Shown here piece by piece: positions 22,345 to 33,169 of a stretch of 64,000 nt of DNA. The notes under the pieces are model-generated. The model searched no databases, was not told where the DNA came from, and saw only the letters and a list, made by a program, of their open reading frames with translations. Made by a program: the position numbers and the translations under genes. The stretch is taken from NCBI GenBank assembly GCA_049724395.1, contig JAUGWO010000117.1, forward strand, positions 51,098 through 115,097. Reading direction: 5' to 3'. The stretch's first letter is position 1, and each line of letters begins with the position of its first letter. Source of the stretch: Spongospora subterranea f. sp. subterranea (Eukaryota > Endomyxa: Phytomyxea > Phytomyxea > Plasmodiophorida).

Positions 22345-24100
22345 TCACGAACAATGTCAGGAAGATATCAGAATGACGATTGGGGATGACGATGAGGGTC
22401 ACTGAATATAGAGTCGGGGGAGAATATTCGGCCGAACAATACACACACACGATCGGCCGTTTGGGTGTCCATATCTATTATAGAGGGGTCGGCCATTCAA
22501 ACACCATTTTAATAAGGAATGTGGTGAGGAGATGAGGGGCTCTTTCACCACATGATATAGTGGTGTTGAGTTAATAACGAGAGGGGATTATGATGGTCGA
22601 TGGAAGGGGATCCATCATCATCCACAATCACCACGAGATCATGGGCAGATGACGTTATCGGGCATTAACTCATATATTGGTCATAGATCAACTAAAGATG
22701 GCGATCATCACGGGTTAGACTTCCTTCGTTAGGTCCTTTCCGCCCCGCTTGTCTTCCTCGATTGTGATACCCTTTTCAGGCGGCAAATTGGATCAAATGA
22801 ACCGCTTTGCTGTCTACCGATATGGTCGTAAATAACGGGCCAATCACGATGGTTGTGGTGTTTTGATTGCTGAAAGCTTAGAACGCCTTTTGGGAATGGC
22901 CAATCATCCTATTGTCGTAGTTAAATCGTCTTTATCGCCAATATTACCCAAACCATATTTCATAATATTCTCGAACTCTTGGCCTGTTTGTTCGCTTTCA
23001 CTTGTTTGTTGCAATGTTCTGTCGCCCTTTAATCTGGATCGATTGCACTTTGGATCCATCGATATAGTACTTCTCCTCAATCTCCAGAATCCCCGGTTGA
23101 AGAATATTGAGAATTGTGGGAAACGACAGTTTTTGATCAGTTCATTGTGAAAAGGGGGTATTCGTGAAGGATTTCTGGTTTGCAAAGGGTTCGTATCGAT
23201 GACAACTTCAAACGATCGATCAGCATCACTTTCATCATGATGGCGTCGTCGAATGACATATTAACAGATATGCCCGGTCGAATACCAGAATAATCTGATC
23301 CGGAATGACTATCTGGGCTCAGTCCTCGAGGGTAAACCGTACCCCCAATATCGAACCATGTCTGAACTCGCTGCCATTGCGACACAACATTCTGTGATGC
23401 GATCCATTGGATGCGTATTGGGAACCCCTATCTTGATCGTGGCCATCGTGGACACGTTGAACCGGCACATCTCGTACTTACAATGATTCTTCCCGCACGT
23501 CGCAATGAGACGTTGTTTGACTTTACTAAAGAGGGCATTTTATTTGGGTCTCCTATTGTGATTGACCTTGGCCAGTCGATAATTGCATCCCGAACTTGTG
23601 CCTGATTCTGATGGTATTGATATCCAGAGCATGGCCAAGGTGTTCCGGTTGAGCCAGACCATCCGCTGGCCTGTTCGCAAATCGACGTCTGGTAGGTGTA
23701 CGCTGCAGAAACTCGATGACAGTAAAGTGAATTTTATCCGACGCAAATCAGATTTCGTATTGTTTGTGGCTCGAATTTAATCAAAGCCCTCATCTGGACT
23801 TCTGTCGATCGCACTCAGGTTCAGCACCACTGTGCGACTTCATCTTTATAAATTAACAGGTATTCAACGACAACGTCGCACAATGATTGGGAACCTCAGG
23901 AGTCCAAATCAGTGAATTGAATGAGCTCTGGCAAAACACAATACGAAATCTGATTCGGGTCGACTCGCCATGAGCAATTAGGTGTCGTCGACTCGACTGA
24001 AGGCCTTTGATTGAGTCGATGTGACCATAGCTGTCTTCACACCTATATATCTCGCATATAAGCAGCAATCATCATCGTCCTCGGTGACAGCTTGTTGAGC
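22345..24100. other. Unresolved region with possible spliced genes on both strands
   Basis: No gene can be named. Minus-strand stretches look coding around 23,110-22,980 (LSFPTILNILQPGILEIEEK) and 23,385-23,137 (ISVNMSFDDAIMMKVMLIDR). Plus-strand stretches look coding at 23,411-23,605 (LFDFTKEGILFGSPIVIDLG) and 23,583-23,780 (ELVPDSDGIDIQSMAKVFRL). The last pair could be two exons of one gene. No conserved family was recognised. Confidence 0.25.
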
Positions 24101-24111
24101 CTGTGTGAGCG

Positions 24112-24423
24112 ATGATGCTATTCAGAGTGGAACACTTTGGCGATGCTGTGGATATCAGATACCATCAGAATTGGCAAGAGTTGGCCAACGCCATCGTGAC
24201 ATTGTTGAGTGTAGTCCATTGCGGCCTCGTGCTCTGTGTCCACTCCACTGTGTCTTATGTACACTGTCAAGAAACCTGCGCAATGCTGTCATGGGCTGCG
24301 TCTTGTCCATACTGTACTGTAAAGAAATCTGCGCACTGCGGATTGTGGGCTGCGTCTGGGTTTTGCTCTTCCGCTATTGATCATTTGTTAATTGGGAGTG
24401 GCGATATCGCATTGGTGCTGTAG
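24112..24423 (+). CDS. Short Cys-rich ORF upstream of SPF45, uncertain
   Basis: A 103-residue frame contains ten cysteines, with an internal imperfect duplication of about 44 bp (CACTGTCAAGAAACCTGCGC and TACTGTAAAGAAATCTGCGC, starting near 24,265 and 24,316). It ends 26 bp before the SPF45 start. It could be a small gene or only the 5' region of SPF45. Confidence 0.25.
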   Translation: MMLFRVEHFGDAVDIRYHQNWQELANAIVTLLSVVHCGLVLCVHSTVSYVHCQETCAMLSWAASCPYCTVKKSAHCGLWAASGFCSSAIDHLLIGSGDIALVL

Positions 24424-24448
24424 CCGACAGACCTTCGATCGGGCACTG

Positions 24449-25724
24449 ATGTCATTATATTCTGATCTGCCTCCTGCGGCAGGCGCCTCTGTTCCAGACC
24501 CATCTCCTCTGGCGCCGCTGCCCGATACCAGCAAACTTAACTCGCATCCGGGTCTGAAATAACTCAATTGTTCATTTGGGGATTGCATCGCCATTTGTTT
24601 CCGAACATTACGCTGACCTAGTTCGAACACGGTTGTTAGGATGGGCTGCTGCGGAGATCGCCACACCTCGCCTGTTAATTCCACAAACCCACATCGTCCG
24701 ACAGAAGCCCAAGGCTGCACTCGAACCAGTTCTAAGGAAGAAACCCCTCATGATGAAGCCGGGGAGACCGACACCACCTATCGCGAACGTGGTTGTGCCG
24801 GCGACCGAGGAGCGAGAAGACGATAATCGCTACGGCAGCTTTGATGATGACTCCATATTCGTTGAATATGACCCAGTCACTCCAAACGAATACCTGGAGT
24901 TGTGTCGAGAACGCCGCGCAGAACGCGAACGAATGCAACGCGAACGCGAACGTCAGGAATTCTTACGACAATCGGAGGCACAATCCAAAGAACCGGAGCC
25001 GATGGATCTGAAGATGTCCGGGGAAGATGCCTACATGCGACGGATTCGCATGAGTGGACTGGCACCAGCTCCTGATGCAATCAAACCGACCGAACCGGCC
25101 TCGAGAACCAGATCCCCATCTCCTGAACCTCTTCCGCCCCCATCTTCGTCATCTGAGCCCATTGCGAAACAAAGTGTCGCACAAAGATTAATGTACGAAT
25201 ATTCTTGTGCTTGTTTCTCTGTTTTCTTGGTTTTCGTTGATTTTGAATCTTGACTTATAATCCAATGTGTCTCCAATTCAAGTGTTTCATTAGGGCTAAG
25301 ATGGGTTGGTCGAATGGGCAGGGCCTTGGGGCTCAAAGTCAGGGAATCAAACATGCTTTGGTGGCTACTAAATGTGTTAATGGGCATGTCGTGGTCATTG
25401 AACCGGCCTCGAAACGCAAGAAGCAGAAAGTTGTTGCCGAAGAAGAGGACGGTGTTGTCCTACTGGAAAACATGGTCGGCAAAGGCGAGGTTGATGGCGA
25501 ACTGGAGCGTGAAAACAGCTGAGGAATGCTCGCGGTTTGGCCTTGTCCGCAAATGTATCGTCCGGGAACTTGAGAGCGGCGTGCGGATTTTCGTACATTT
25601 TGACAACATGACCGCCGTCAAGGCGGCAATTGAAGGACTTAATGGAAGGACGTTTGCCGGCAGAAAGGTTCGCGCTACATCCTACGATTTGCCCTCGTTT
25701 ATTGAGAGAACATACGATCTTTGA
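24449..25724 (+). CDS. Splicing factor 45 (SPF45/RBM17)-like, with one frame break
   Basis: Exons are 24449-24551, 24622-25192 and 25294-25724. The start MSLYSDLPP matches the family N-terminus. A charged RERERQ-rich helix (near 24,930) leads to the G-patch SVAQRLMAKMGWSNGQGLGA, which spans the second intron. The C-terminal UHM/RRM is VVLLENMVGKGEVDGELE and then KTAEECSRFGLVRKCIVREL...RIFVHFDN...AAIEGLNGRTFAGRKV. SPF45 binds U2AF/SF3b ULM motifs and helps choose 3' splice sites. Within GELE-[V]-KTAEEC the frame shifts by one: removing a single C near 25,512 restores the family consensus. This is either an assembly indel or a real lesion; the rest of the gene looks functional. Confidence 0.85.
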
Positions 25725-25800
25725 TACGAGAACTTTAATATATTCTGAATCATTACCCCCTAATGAACTGAACCAATGGCAGTGGTCGTCGCTGTTGGGT

Positions 25801-27885
25801 CTATTTGACAAATCGTTTGATATTCTGACGGAGACAAATGGCGACAATTGACGAATCCTGTATCCAATCGACCATAATGATGTTAAGTGGTGGCCAATCG
25901 TTCACCCATTCTATCAGTGATTGTGATATATTGCTGGCCAGCTGATGGAGTGTTTGAGGGCCACGACCATCAGACAATACGCCATTATAGATCATGGCCA
26001 TATCGGCCGTACACACACCCTGCAGAACAAACAACCGATCGGGGTCGCGATGGGCCACGAACCGGTCCAAGAGCGGGCGAAGGCGGTCGGCATTGGGAAC
26101 ATTAGCCCAGGGCGATTGCAGAGTACGGTGTCGTGACCAGATCCATGGTCTCATGGCGATATCGCTATCGGATCCGCTCAATACAATCAGGCGATATCCC
26201 ATACGCCACATCTCGTCTAGATTCACCCGCTTCGATGATATATTCGATCGTAGCGCCATCTGGCTGGGGAATGTCTCCTGAAGATGATCGTATAGTGCCG
26301 AGCGTCGTTGGGAATCGATATCGATCTCGTGTTGAATATCGACAACCACCACTTCGTGAGCGCTTTCGGCTAGGAATCGCTGCAGATCGGCGACGACGTC
26401 GACGAACTTGACGGAGAGCAGTCCATGGACCATATAGAGATCGTGAAGTGGTGTTGATGGGCGAATCGGTGGAGACGCTAACGAACCGACAGTGATGCGA
26501 AGATCGAGATAACGAACACCATGACGAAGTTGGTCGATGATCGAGTGACCTTGAGCTGTTGCCCATCGTGCCGCCACCTGCTTGGCCATATTGCCCACGA
26601 TCGGGACCGACCCGATCTTGTTGAGCCAGGTCATCCCCTCGGCGGCGACGGGCGCCTCGGCCGTGATCCCGGCCGTTGCCGCGTCGTGCGCCCCGGGAAT
26701 GGTCAACTGGTTCAGGGGAACGGCGCCAATACCATGGCGTAGGTCCCACATCCAGGTCGATGGCCATATATCAGGACGCCGCCCATTCATCACTCTCACC
26801 CGCCCGTCAATAACCCAAGCGACAACGATATCATTACCGCCTTCATCGACTTTCATCAAGATCGGTGTCGAGAGCGCATCGATGTTTTGCGATGTCGATT
26901 GCGGCGCCAACCAAACCCCATTGAACACTGAATAATCCAGTCCTGTCGTGAACGCGTTCTGAAAAACGGCTAAAACCCGCGAACCGATTCTCAGAATCGC
27001 CATCGTCGCCTTGGTTTTCAACTCGGTTTTAGATTCGGAATGCGTTGTGAGGTGAATAACGACAAGATCATGTCGAGGGAACAAAACATTGACCTGTTCG
27101 GCGGTGACTTCAATGGCGGGATCAGCTCCAGCTTTGTACTTCGATCGCTTGACCGACCGCCAAACGCCATCGGAATACTTTGCGACCTGGACGCGACCGG
27201 AATCCTTCAGCCTATACGCGATCCAGACGGCTTCGTTGACGGTTCGCTGAGCCACGATGGTGTTGGGCACCGCCTTTGGCAGCGTGGCGATCGACATAGT
27301 CGACCAGAACCTGGTCAAATTCGACCAGGAGAGCATCTGAAGTAATCCATCCACTCCTGGGCGAATAATATACAGAATCTCTTTCTGATCGGAAAATACT
27401 GGGTCGTCGGATATGATGGTCAAAGAGATATTATTGGGAACAATGGAAACGGTGCGGAATTGTTGGTGTCGGTCAAAGCGGATGATGTTGGAGCCGATCA
27501 GGACTAAATGAGATTGGCCCAGGTTCATTATGGAATTGGTTAAGATTGTGGTGGGAATCGACTGGGAAAAATGCAGATTCGGTTGCGATGTGGATCCGGT
27601 GAATAAGGCCGGTGAGGAATGGAGACCGGAACAATGGGCCAAAGCGCGATCACAAAGGGATTCATCGCAGACCGCATCGTACCGATCACATCCAATCCGT
27701 TCGGTGCAGGATCGGCGCTGATCGAAACACGATCGGCACTGGGGTGATAGGGCCGATGGCGATGAACGATTGAGATAGATATTGATAGCGGTGTTGGCGT
27801 CGTGGATATTACAACATGGGGATTGAGTTGTGATCTGAATATGGATCATCGTTGTCCACACAATAACACCGATCGCCCCCATCAT
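25801..27885 (-). CDS. Secreted phosphatidylinositol-specific phospholipase C X-domain protein
   Basis: This is a single exon of 694 residues. The N-terminus has a hydrophobic segment (MMGAIGVIVWTTMIHI) and then a Cys-rich region with four CxxC-type pairs (residues about 24-90). A middle region of about 300 residues is repetitive beta-like sequence. The C-terminal domain begins about residue 380 and carries the PI-PLC X hallmarks: LTIPGAHDAATAG with the first catalytic His at 400, DQLRHGVRYLDLRI, YMVHGLL with the second His at 487, and VVVDIQHE. Such enzymes cleave PI or GPI anchors; bacterial-type X-only enzymes need no Y domain. Secretion suggests action at the outer surface or on a host. 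It converges on SPF45, with 76 bp between stops. Confidence 0.85.
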   Translation of the reverse strand: MMGAIGVIVWTTMIHIQITTQSPCCNIHDANTAINIYLNRSSPSALSPQCRSCFDQRRSCTERIGCDRYDAVCDESLCDRALAHCSGLHSSPALFTGSTSQPNLHFSQSIPTTILTNSIMNLGQSHLVLIGSNIIRFDRHQQFRTVSIVPNNISLTIISDDPVFSDQKEILYIIRPGVDGLLQMLSWSNLTRFWSTMSIATLPKAVPNTIVAQRTVNEAVWIAYRLKDSGRVQVAKYSDGVWRSVKRSKYKAGADPAIEVTAEQVNVLFPRHDLVVIHLTTHSESKTELKTKATMAILRIGSRVLAVFQNAFTTGLDYSVFNGVWLAPQSTSQNIDALSTPILMKVDEGGNDIVVAWVIDGRVRVMNGRRPDIWPSTWMWDLRHGIGAVPLNQLTIPGAHDAATAGITAEAPVAAEGMTWLNKIGSVPIVGNMAKQVAARWATAQGHSIIDQLRHGVRYLDLRITVGSLASPPIRPSTPLHDLYMVHGLLSVKFVDVVADLQRFLAESAHEVVVVDIQHEIDIDSQRRSALYDHLQETFPSQMALRSNISSKRVNLDEMWRMGYRLIVLSGSDSDIAMRPWIWSRHRTLQSPWANVPNADRLRPLLDRFVAHRDPDRLFVLQGVCTADMAMIYNGVLSDGRGPQTLHQLASNISQSLIEWVNDWPPLNIIMVDWIQDSSIVAICLRQNIKRFVK

Positions 27886-27889
27886 CGTC

Positions 27890-28380
27890 CCGTTTTTGTT
27901 TATTCCTCAGCTCAATCCGGTTTCCGATATAATAAGAACATAACAATACGAACGGACAAAACTGGATATTTAAGTTCATCCGAATCGCGGTGTTTGCTGT
28001 TTTATGAAAGGGATATTGTCTCCTTGTCAAAATGTTCAAGGAATATCAATCGCCCAGTGGATTTCATGAGATTATTAGCGATTGAGGGAATCTATCTAGT
28101 GCCGATATCCCAATGTGACAATACTATGATAGGTCTGATTGTTCCCGACCTATGATATGATTATCGGTGGGTAATTCACCCCCCGTTGGTTTCATATCCC
28201 ATGATAACCCCATATCTCTCCTTTAACTGCCGACCTAAAGATCATCTTAATTGATCGTTTGGTTCTCCAATCTACCGGAACCGCTCTCGTAAAACAACTG
28301 GTATCTGAAAGGCCCGTTATTGTATTTATTGCTCCCTTACCCCTTCCATTGATATCGCCATATCTGCTGTTGCCGAATCA
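27890..28380. other. Intergenic, no supported gene
   Basis: Only short frames are present. The interval upstream of 27,885 should contain the PI-PLC promoter; no motif stands out. Confidence 0.4.
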
Positions 28381-28384
28381 TTGG

Positions 28385-28675
28385 TCACGCCTGAGAATCT
28401 CGCCTAGAAAACCGACGAGCTTTGTATTGATCTGATTGTTCAATGCGACGACACTCATCATGGAGAGTCTTCTCGAGATCGTAGAGCTCAATAACTACTT
28501 GTCGTAGCGATTCATCCCAATAGGTGCACGCTCGTATCTCGACCAGCTTTCGCTGTAGCAAACGGTGAACGCCCCGAAATACTTCCAATATATCGACATC
28601 GTCCACCATGGTCTGTTCAGAAATGAAGAGTGGTGTCATTTCATAACACATCTCGAATACTCTCGAACTATTCAC
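28385..28675 (-). CDS. Small helical protein, unknown
   Basis: The 96-residue frame is MNSSRVFEMCYEMTPLFISE..., then a long amphipathic helical stretch (VFRGVHRLLQRKLVEIRACT, ELYDLEKTLHDECRRIEQSD) likely to form a coiled coil. It is divergent with the next gene, whose probable start is 15 bp away. No family was recognised. Confidence 0.45.
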   Translation of the reverse strand: MNSSRVFEMCYEMTPLFISEQTMVDDVDILEVFRGVHRLLQRKLVEIRACTYWDESLRQVVIELYDLEKTLHDECRRIEQSDQYKARRFSRRDSQA

Positions 28676-28689
28676 GGTTCCGATACTCT

Positions 28690-29211
28690 ATGAACTCTAA
28701 TCCAATCATGGCGTGTTGTAAGTTTAGTTCAGTCGGATTTACCGACAGTGATGGGTTTGAATGGGTTTATTCATCAACCAGGGCGTATCATCTCGATTCT
28801 CATACACTATGTGTTCCTGTTCTGATTGTTGATGGGCAATCTGAATTGGTGATTCCTACAGGACTGTAATCGGGGTTGGATCAGTATCCAGATAGGAATC
28901 GTTCTAGAAACACAAGAGGTGCTCAACGCGTTCCAGTGACTCATTACGAGTTAAATAGTTTGGAAAACTTGGCGCTAATCAACAGATCTCCCATGAATAT
29001 CATCGGATACAATACAATAGAACAGAAGGAATCATCACAGACGGTTTCATTCATTCTCAGTCAAGAAATAATCAACTATATGTTGGGATTGCCCCAGATA
29101 TCGATTTCATATGGGGTGGATATTGCCCCCCAATACGAATCCATAACTGGCTGGATATTTCCATCAACGAAATCTTTTGTTCCGGGGTTGAGGAAGATGG
29201 TACCACACTAA
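28690..29211 (+). CDS. Hypothetical protein, possibly with a 36-nt in-frame intron
   Basis: One reading frame from ATG 28690 (MNSNPIMACCKFSSVGFTDS) to the stop at 29,211 is open except for a TAA at 28,867. A GTGATT...ATCAG segment of 36 nt around the TAA has intron-like ends, and its removal keeps the frame (DGQSEL joined to YPDRNRSR). The alternative is a genuine stop with a downstream chance frame. No domain was recognised. Confidence 0.4.
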
Positions 29212-29279
29212 TATCTGATTCGCCATGAGATGACATGCGTCTCTTAATGAAAAGATTGTCATTCTATTATTTCCCAAAA

Positions 29280-31269
29280 ATGACGTCGAGTTTACGGTCG
29301 TTTGTGCTGTTGTGTTGCCTGGCCGTTGGGTCCTCGTTTACGACAACCATCCGAACCGATCCACCTCGCCGTATTCCACCGCCTCGGATGACCACCGAGA
29401 CACAGACAACATCGCAAGCGACGACAGATCCGCCTCCACGTATTATCCCATCGCCGACATCGCGAATAATGACGACAACTCAACAGACGGATCCGCCTAT
29501 GCGTGTGACGCCGCCGCCAATGACCACCGAACTGCAGATAACGTCTCGGGCACCAACGACATTGCGGGCGACAACAACTCGACCACCGACAACTCGTCCT
29601 GTCACGACCTCAGCTGTTCCATCGCAATGCCCAATACCGTTAAGCTCTCAGCAATCCTGTACGGATTCGGTGCAGAACTGCAATAGCGGTGTCGCCTATC
29701 ATAAATGTAATTCTAATGATCAACAGCACCGTTGCGTTATGGTTTGTGAGCGTTGATTCAATCCGGTGCCCAGCGATGATCTAATGATTTGGGGGTTTAC
29801 AGACCGGCGATCCTCATATCGACACGTTCGAGGGATGTAAATGGCATCATATGGGGTCAGGTTGGCATACAGTAGCGGCCAATAGACGATTCGCTGCCCT
29901 TAGTCATCAATCATTCTGCACCAACAAGCGCTTTGTTGATAGCTATCAATGTCCTGGACGGTCTAAGCCTTGCCAATTCATGAGACCCGATTCTGTATCG
30001 TGCGAGGTCGAATCAAAGCTGATTGTCTTCAATGATCAGGTACTAGATCGACGGGTTTTATTGGACTCCCAATGATTAGAGGATGTGGTTGTTTGACGTA
30101 CGGCTCTGCTGGTGCAGATGTCGGACCGACTTGATCATTGCAACACCGATTACGCCTGTACGAGTCAATGCAACTACGACGACCCGTTGACGATGAACAA
30201 CGCCGCCCAGATGTTCGGCGTCACGTGCTCGTCCACGAGCTGCGTCGTGACGCGATTTGACTGGGATACGAATCGGACAGTGACATTGCCGCCGGCGACA
30301 ACCACTCCAGTGCAGATCGGGCGAGGAGGTCGATCAGTTCTGTTGCAGAAAAAGGGGACGGGTGTAGTGCTCTCATTATCAGAGAAAGGTTGCAAAGACA
30401 CAACGTTCTGGTATCAGAGTTTTTTTTTTCAAATTGATATCGACACGTCGTGTGTTGCCGATCGTAGCGCCGCTATTGGTAAAACACCATCACACGTGCT
30501 GAGCCCAGTCTATGATCGAACCTTCGGGCTGTGCGGGAACCTGAACACAAATGGGACAACCATGAAGGGATTCCGACACATGCATGAGTATAGTTCGGGA
30601 GGTAAACGGCGTATGAGTCATCCAAAGCGATGCAATCAGAAGGACTGGAATGAGTTCTATAATATGAACGATTGGGTTGGATATACTCGTCAAGGATTCT
30701 GTGGAGAACAGATCGCTGTTGATTCAGACACAATTGCAGCCGCATTGGCAGCTGTGATTCGCTCTGATCGAATCTGTAATCTGTTCGCGCCTGAAGGTGC
30801 TCGTATCCCTTCATCAGCCGCTGGTAGATGGCAAGTGTTCAAAGCGCTAGCGGACGATACAGCGGCACCTTCATCGCCCGCTCCAGTTCTATCATGCTCA
30901 ACTCTCGAGCTGTTCTTCGACTCGCTGGCGCTGTGTGAAAGGGAATTGCTCGACCCATTAGCAATGACTGAGGATGAGTTAGAAGCAAGAGAGAACGCCT
31001 TGCAGATGTGTTTATACGACTCGTGCACTTCAGCGAATCCAAAGATCGCGCTATCGAACACGGTAAGTTTCCGAGACGATATGCAGAATACCTCATGGCT
31101 ATTAGAGGAGATACTACTCGTGGCCGCAATTGCTGCTGCTGGCGTCGTCGCAGCTCTGGTCGTTGGCGTCTTGATTTATCGACGTCGTATGCAGCAGGAA
31201 CATCGACAGGCGTTGATCAAATTTACAAGTGAATTTGATCGGCAAAACCGATTCGATATTCAACTCTGA
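29280..31269 (+). CDS. Mucin-like type I membrane protein with VWD domain
   Basis: Three exons (29280-29741, 29803-30039, 30118-31269) give 616 residues. A signal peptide (SLRSFVLLCCLAVGSS) is followed by about 100 residues of Thr/Pro-rich repeats (TTxTDPPxRxxPPPMTTE), a likely O-glycosylated stalk. A von Willebrand factor D domain begins with GDPHIDTFEG and includes TFGLCGNLNTNG, preceded by SLSEKGCKD. A Cys-rich region follows, then a transmembrane helix (LVAAIAAAGVVAALVVGVLI) and a short cytoplasmic tail starting YRRRM. The architecture is that of a cell-surface adhesin or gel-forming glycoprotein. Introns are 61 and 78 nt. It lies about 1.4 kb from the secreted PI-PLC. Confidence 0.87.
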
Positions 31270-31364
31270 TCTGGACTAACATATCGCTGTCAAACGAGTT
31301 GCAATCACTACAATAACAGTTGTTGTGAAAATGCATTTGAATTATTGTCCGATATGTATAACAA

Positions 31365-31610
31365 ATGATAACATTGGTAGTAATGTCTATGTTGCCGGCA
31401 ACAAATTCTCATGAAGAAATACGCAAACCCACGAACTCAGGACGGAATTGTGCTGCTCTGGCATATGATAGCGAACCAATCTGGTTCCGGATCGAGGATT
31501 GTGACGCCGAACAGGTCGGTCAGGTGACAAAGCACTGTGTGGTAGACTGGCAAAACAATTGCATCAAATCTCGCAACGTGTGGTCAATCGCGCTGTTGAA
31601 GTCGGATTGA
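31365..31610 (+). CDS. Possible small secreted Cys-rich protein
   Basis: The 81-residue frame has a weak signal-peptide-like start (MITLVVMSMLPATNS) and four cysteines in the mature part (NCAALAY, EDCDAEQ, KHCVVDW, NNCIKS). An overlapping minus-strand frame is also open, so coding status is uncertain. Confidence 0.3.
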   Translation: MITLVVMSMLPATNSHEEIRKPTNSGRNCAALAYDSEPIWFRIEDCDAEQVGQVTKHCVVDWQNNCIKSRNVWSIALLKSD

Positions 31611-31747
31611 ACCGCCAGACAATGCTCCCAGGTTGACCCTGCCACGACCGTTCTCGCATATCGGTATTCGTGCCTACACAGTGTCTTGAGCGCCCTAACG
31701 AAACGCGCAATTGAGGTGTTGTCAATGAAACTGAATGAATGGTATGG

Positions 31748-32757
31748 CGGCCTGATCAGCAGGGATTGCTTGATCCACATATCGGCCTGATCATCAGGGA
31801 TTGCTTGATCCACATATCGGCCTGATCATCAGGGATTGCTTGATCCACATATCGGCCTGATCATCAGGGATTGCTTGATCCACATATCGGCCTGATCATC
31901 AGGGATTGCTTGATCCACATATCGGCCTGATCATCAGGGATTGCTTGATCCACATATCGGCCTGATCATCAGGGATTGCTTGATCCACATATCGGCCTGA
32001 TCATCAGGGATTGCTTGATCCACATATCGGCCTGATCATCAGGGATTGCTTGATCCACATATCGGCCTGATCATCAGGGATTGCTTGATCCACATATCGG
32101 CCTGATCATCAGGGATTGCTTGATTGCTTGATCCACATATCGGCCTGATCATCAGGGATTGCTTGATCCACATATCGGCCTGATCATCAGGGATTGCTTG
32201 ATCCACATATCGGCCTGATCATCAGGGATTGCTTGATCCACATATTGATCATCAGGGATTGCTCGGCCTGATCATCAGGGATTGCTTGATCCACATATCG
32301 GCCTGATCATCAGGGATTGCTTGATCCACATATCGGCCTGATCATCAGGGATTGCTTGATCCACATATCGGCCTGATCATCAGGGATTGCTTGATCCACA
32401 TATCGGCCTGATCATCAGGGATTGCTTGATCAGGGACATATCGGCCTGATCATCAGGGATTGCTTGATCCACATATCGGCCTGATCATCAGGGATTGCTT
32501 GATCCACATATCGGCCTGATCATCAGGGATTGCTTGATCCACATATCGGCCTGATCATCAGGGATTGCTTGATCCACATATCGGCCTGATCATCAGGGAT
32601 TGCTTGATCCACATATCGGCCTGATCATCAGGGATTGCTTGATCCACATATCGGCCTGATCATCAGGGATTGCTTGATCCACATATCGGCCTGATCATCA
32701 GGGATTGCTTGATCCACATATCGGCCTGATCATCAGGGATTGCTTGATCCACATATC
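31748..32757. repeat. 35-bp minisatellite, about 29 copies
   Basis: The unit comprises CGGCCTGATCATCAGGGATT followed by GCTTGATCCACATAT. Nearly all units are identical; variants occur near 32,120 (duplicated GATTGCTT), 32,240 and 32,430. The unit contains the palindrome TGATCA and the near-palindrome CCTGATCATCAGG. There are no variable spacers, so it is a simple minisatellite. Confidence 0.97.
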
Positions 32758-32759
32758 AA

Positions 32760-33165
32760 CAACACGATAACGATATGATTATGGAGTGGATTATGGTGAA
32801 GTGGATCCACATATTCAATGAGTAAAGTGATGTTACTGTTGTTGTTACACTGTCAAGCACGTACTGTACCTGCGACACCACAGCAGGTAGTGTGTACAGC
32901 CCATACACACTACACACGACCCTGGTCGACGACCCATTCCCCCCTCGTCACCAACACCACAGGGTGTATCGGTAATGTGGTTGTGCGGAACCCCATCTGT
33001 AAGTGGAGACCTTAGTCAGTTAAGGAGGTCATGTCCACGAGTCCACGACGAGTCCACTCCAATCAGGTACAGTCAATCTGTTCTCGACTTTATTTAACTC
33101 GTTTTGTTCTGATTTGCTTTGGCGGCGCACGAAGTCGCTGTTTGAGGCTCAGAATTTGACCGGGA
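32760..33165. other. Intergenic, no supported gene
   Basis: Short repeats such as CACGAGTCCACGACGAGTCCAC (about 33,032-33,060) occur upstream of the aspartoacylase-family gene. No promoter element was identified with confidence. Confidence 0.4.
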
Positions 33166-33169
33166 CAGA

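Noticed and set aside
26165-27345. Long plus- and minus-strand open frames overlapping the PI-PLC gene
   Set aside because: They are antisense or out-of-phase shadows of a 694-codon gene with a recognisable catalytic domain.
31748-32757. CRISPR-like array of regular repeats
   Set aside because: Units follow each other directly with no variable spacers, and the genome is eukaryotic; it is a minisatellite.
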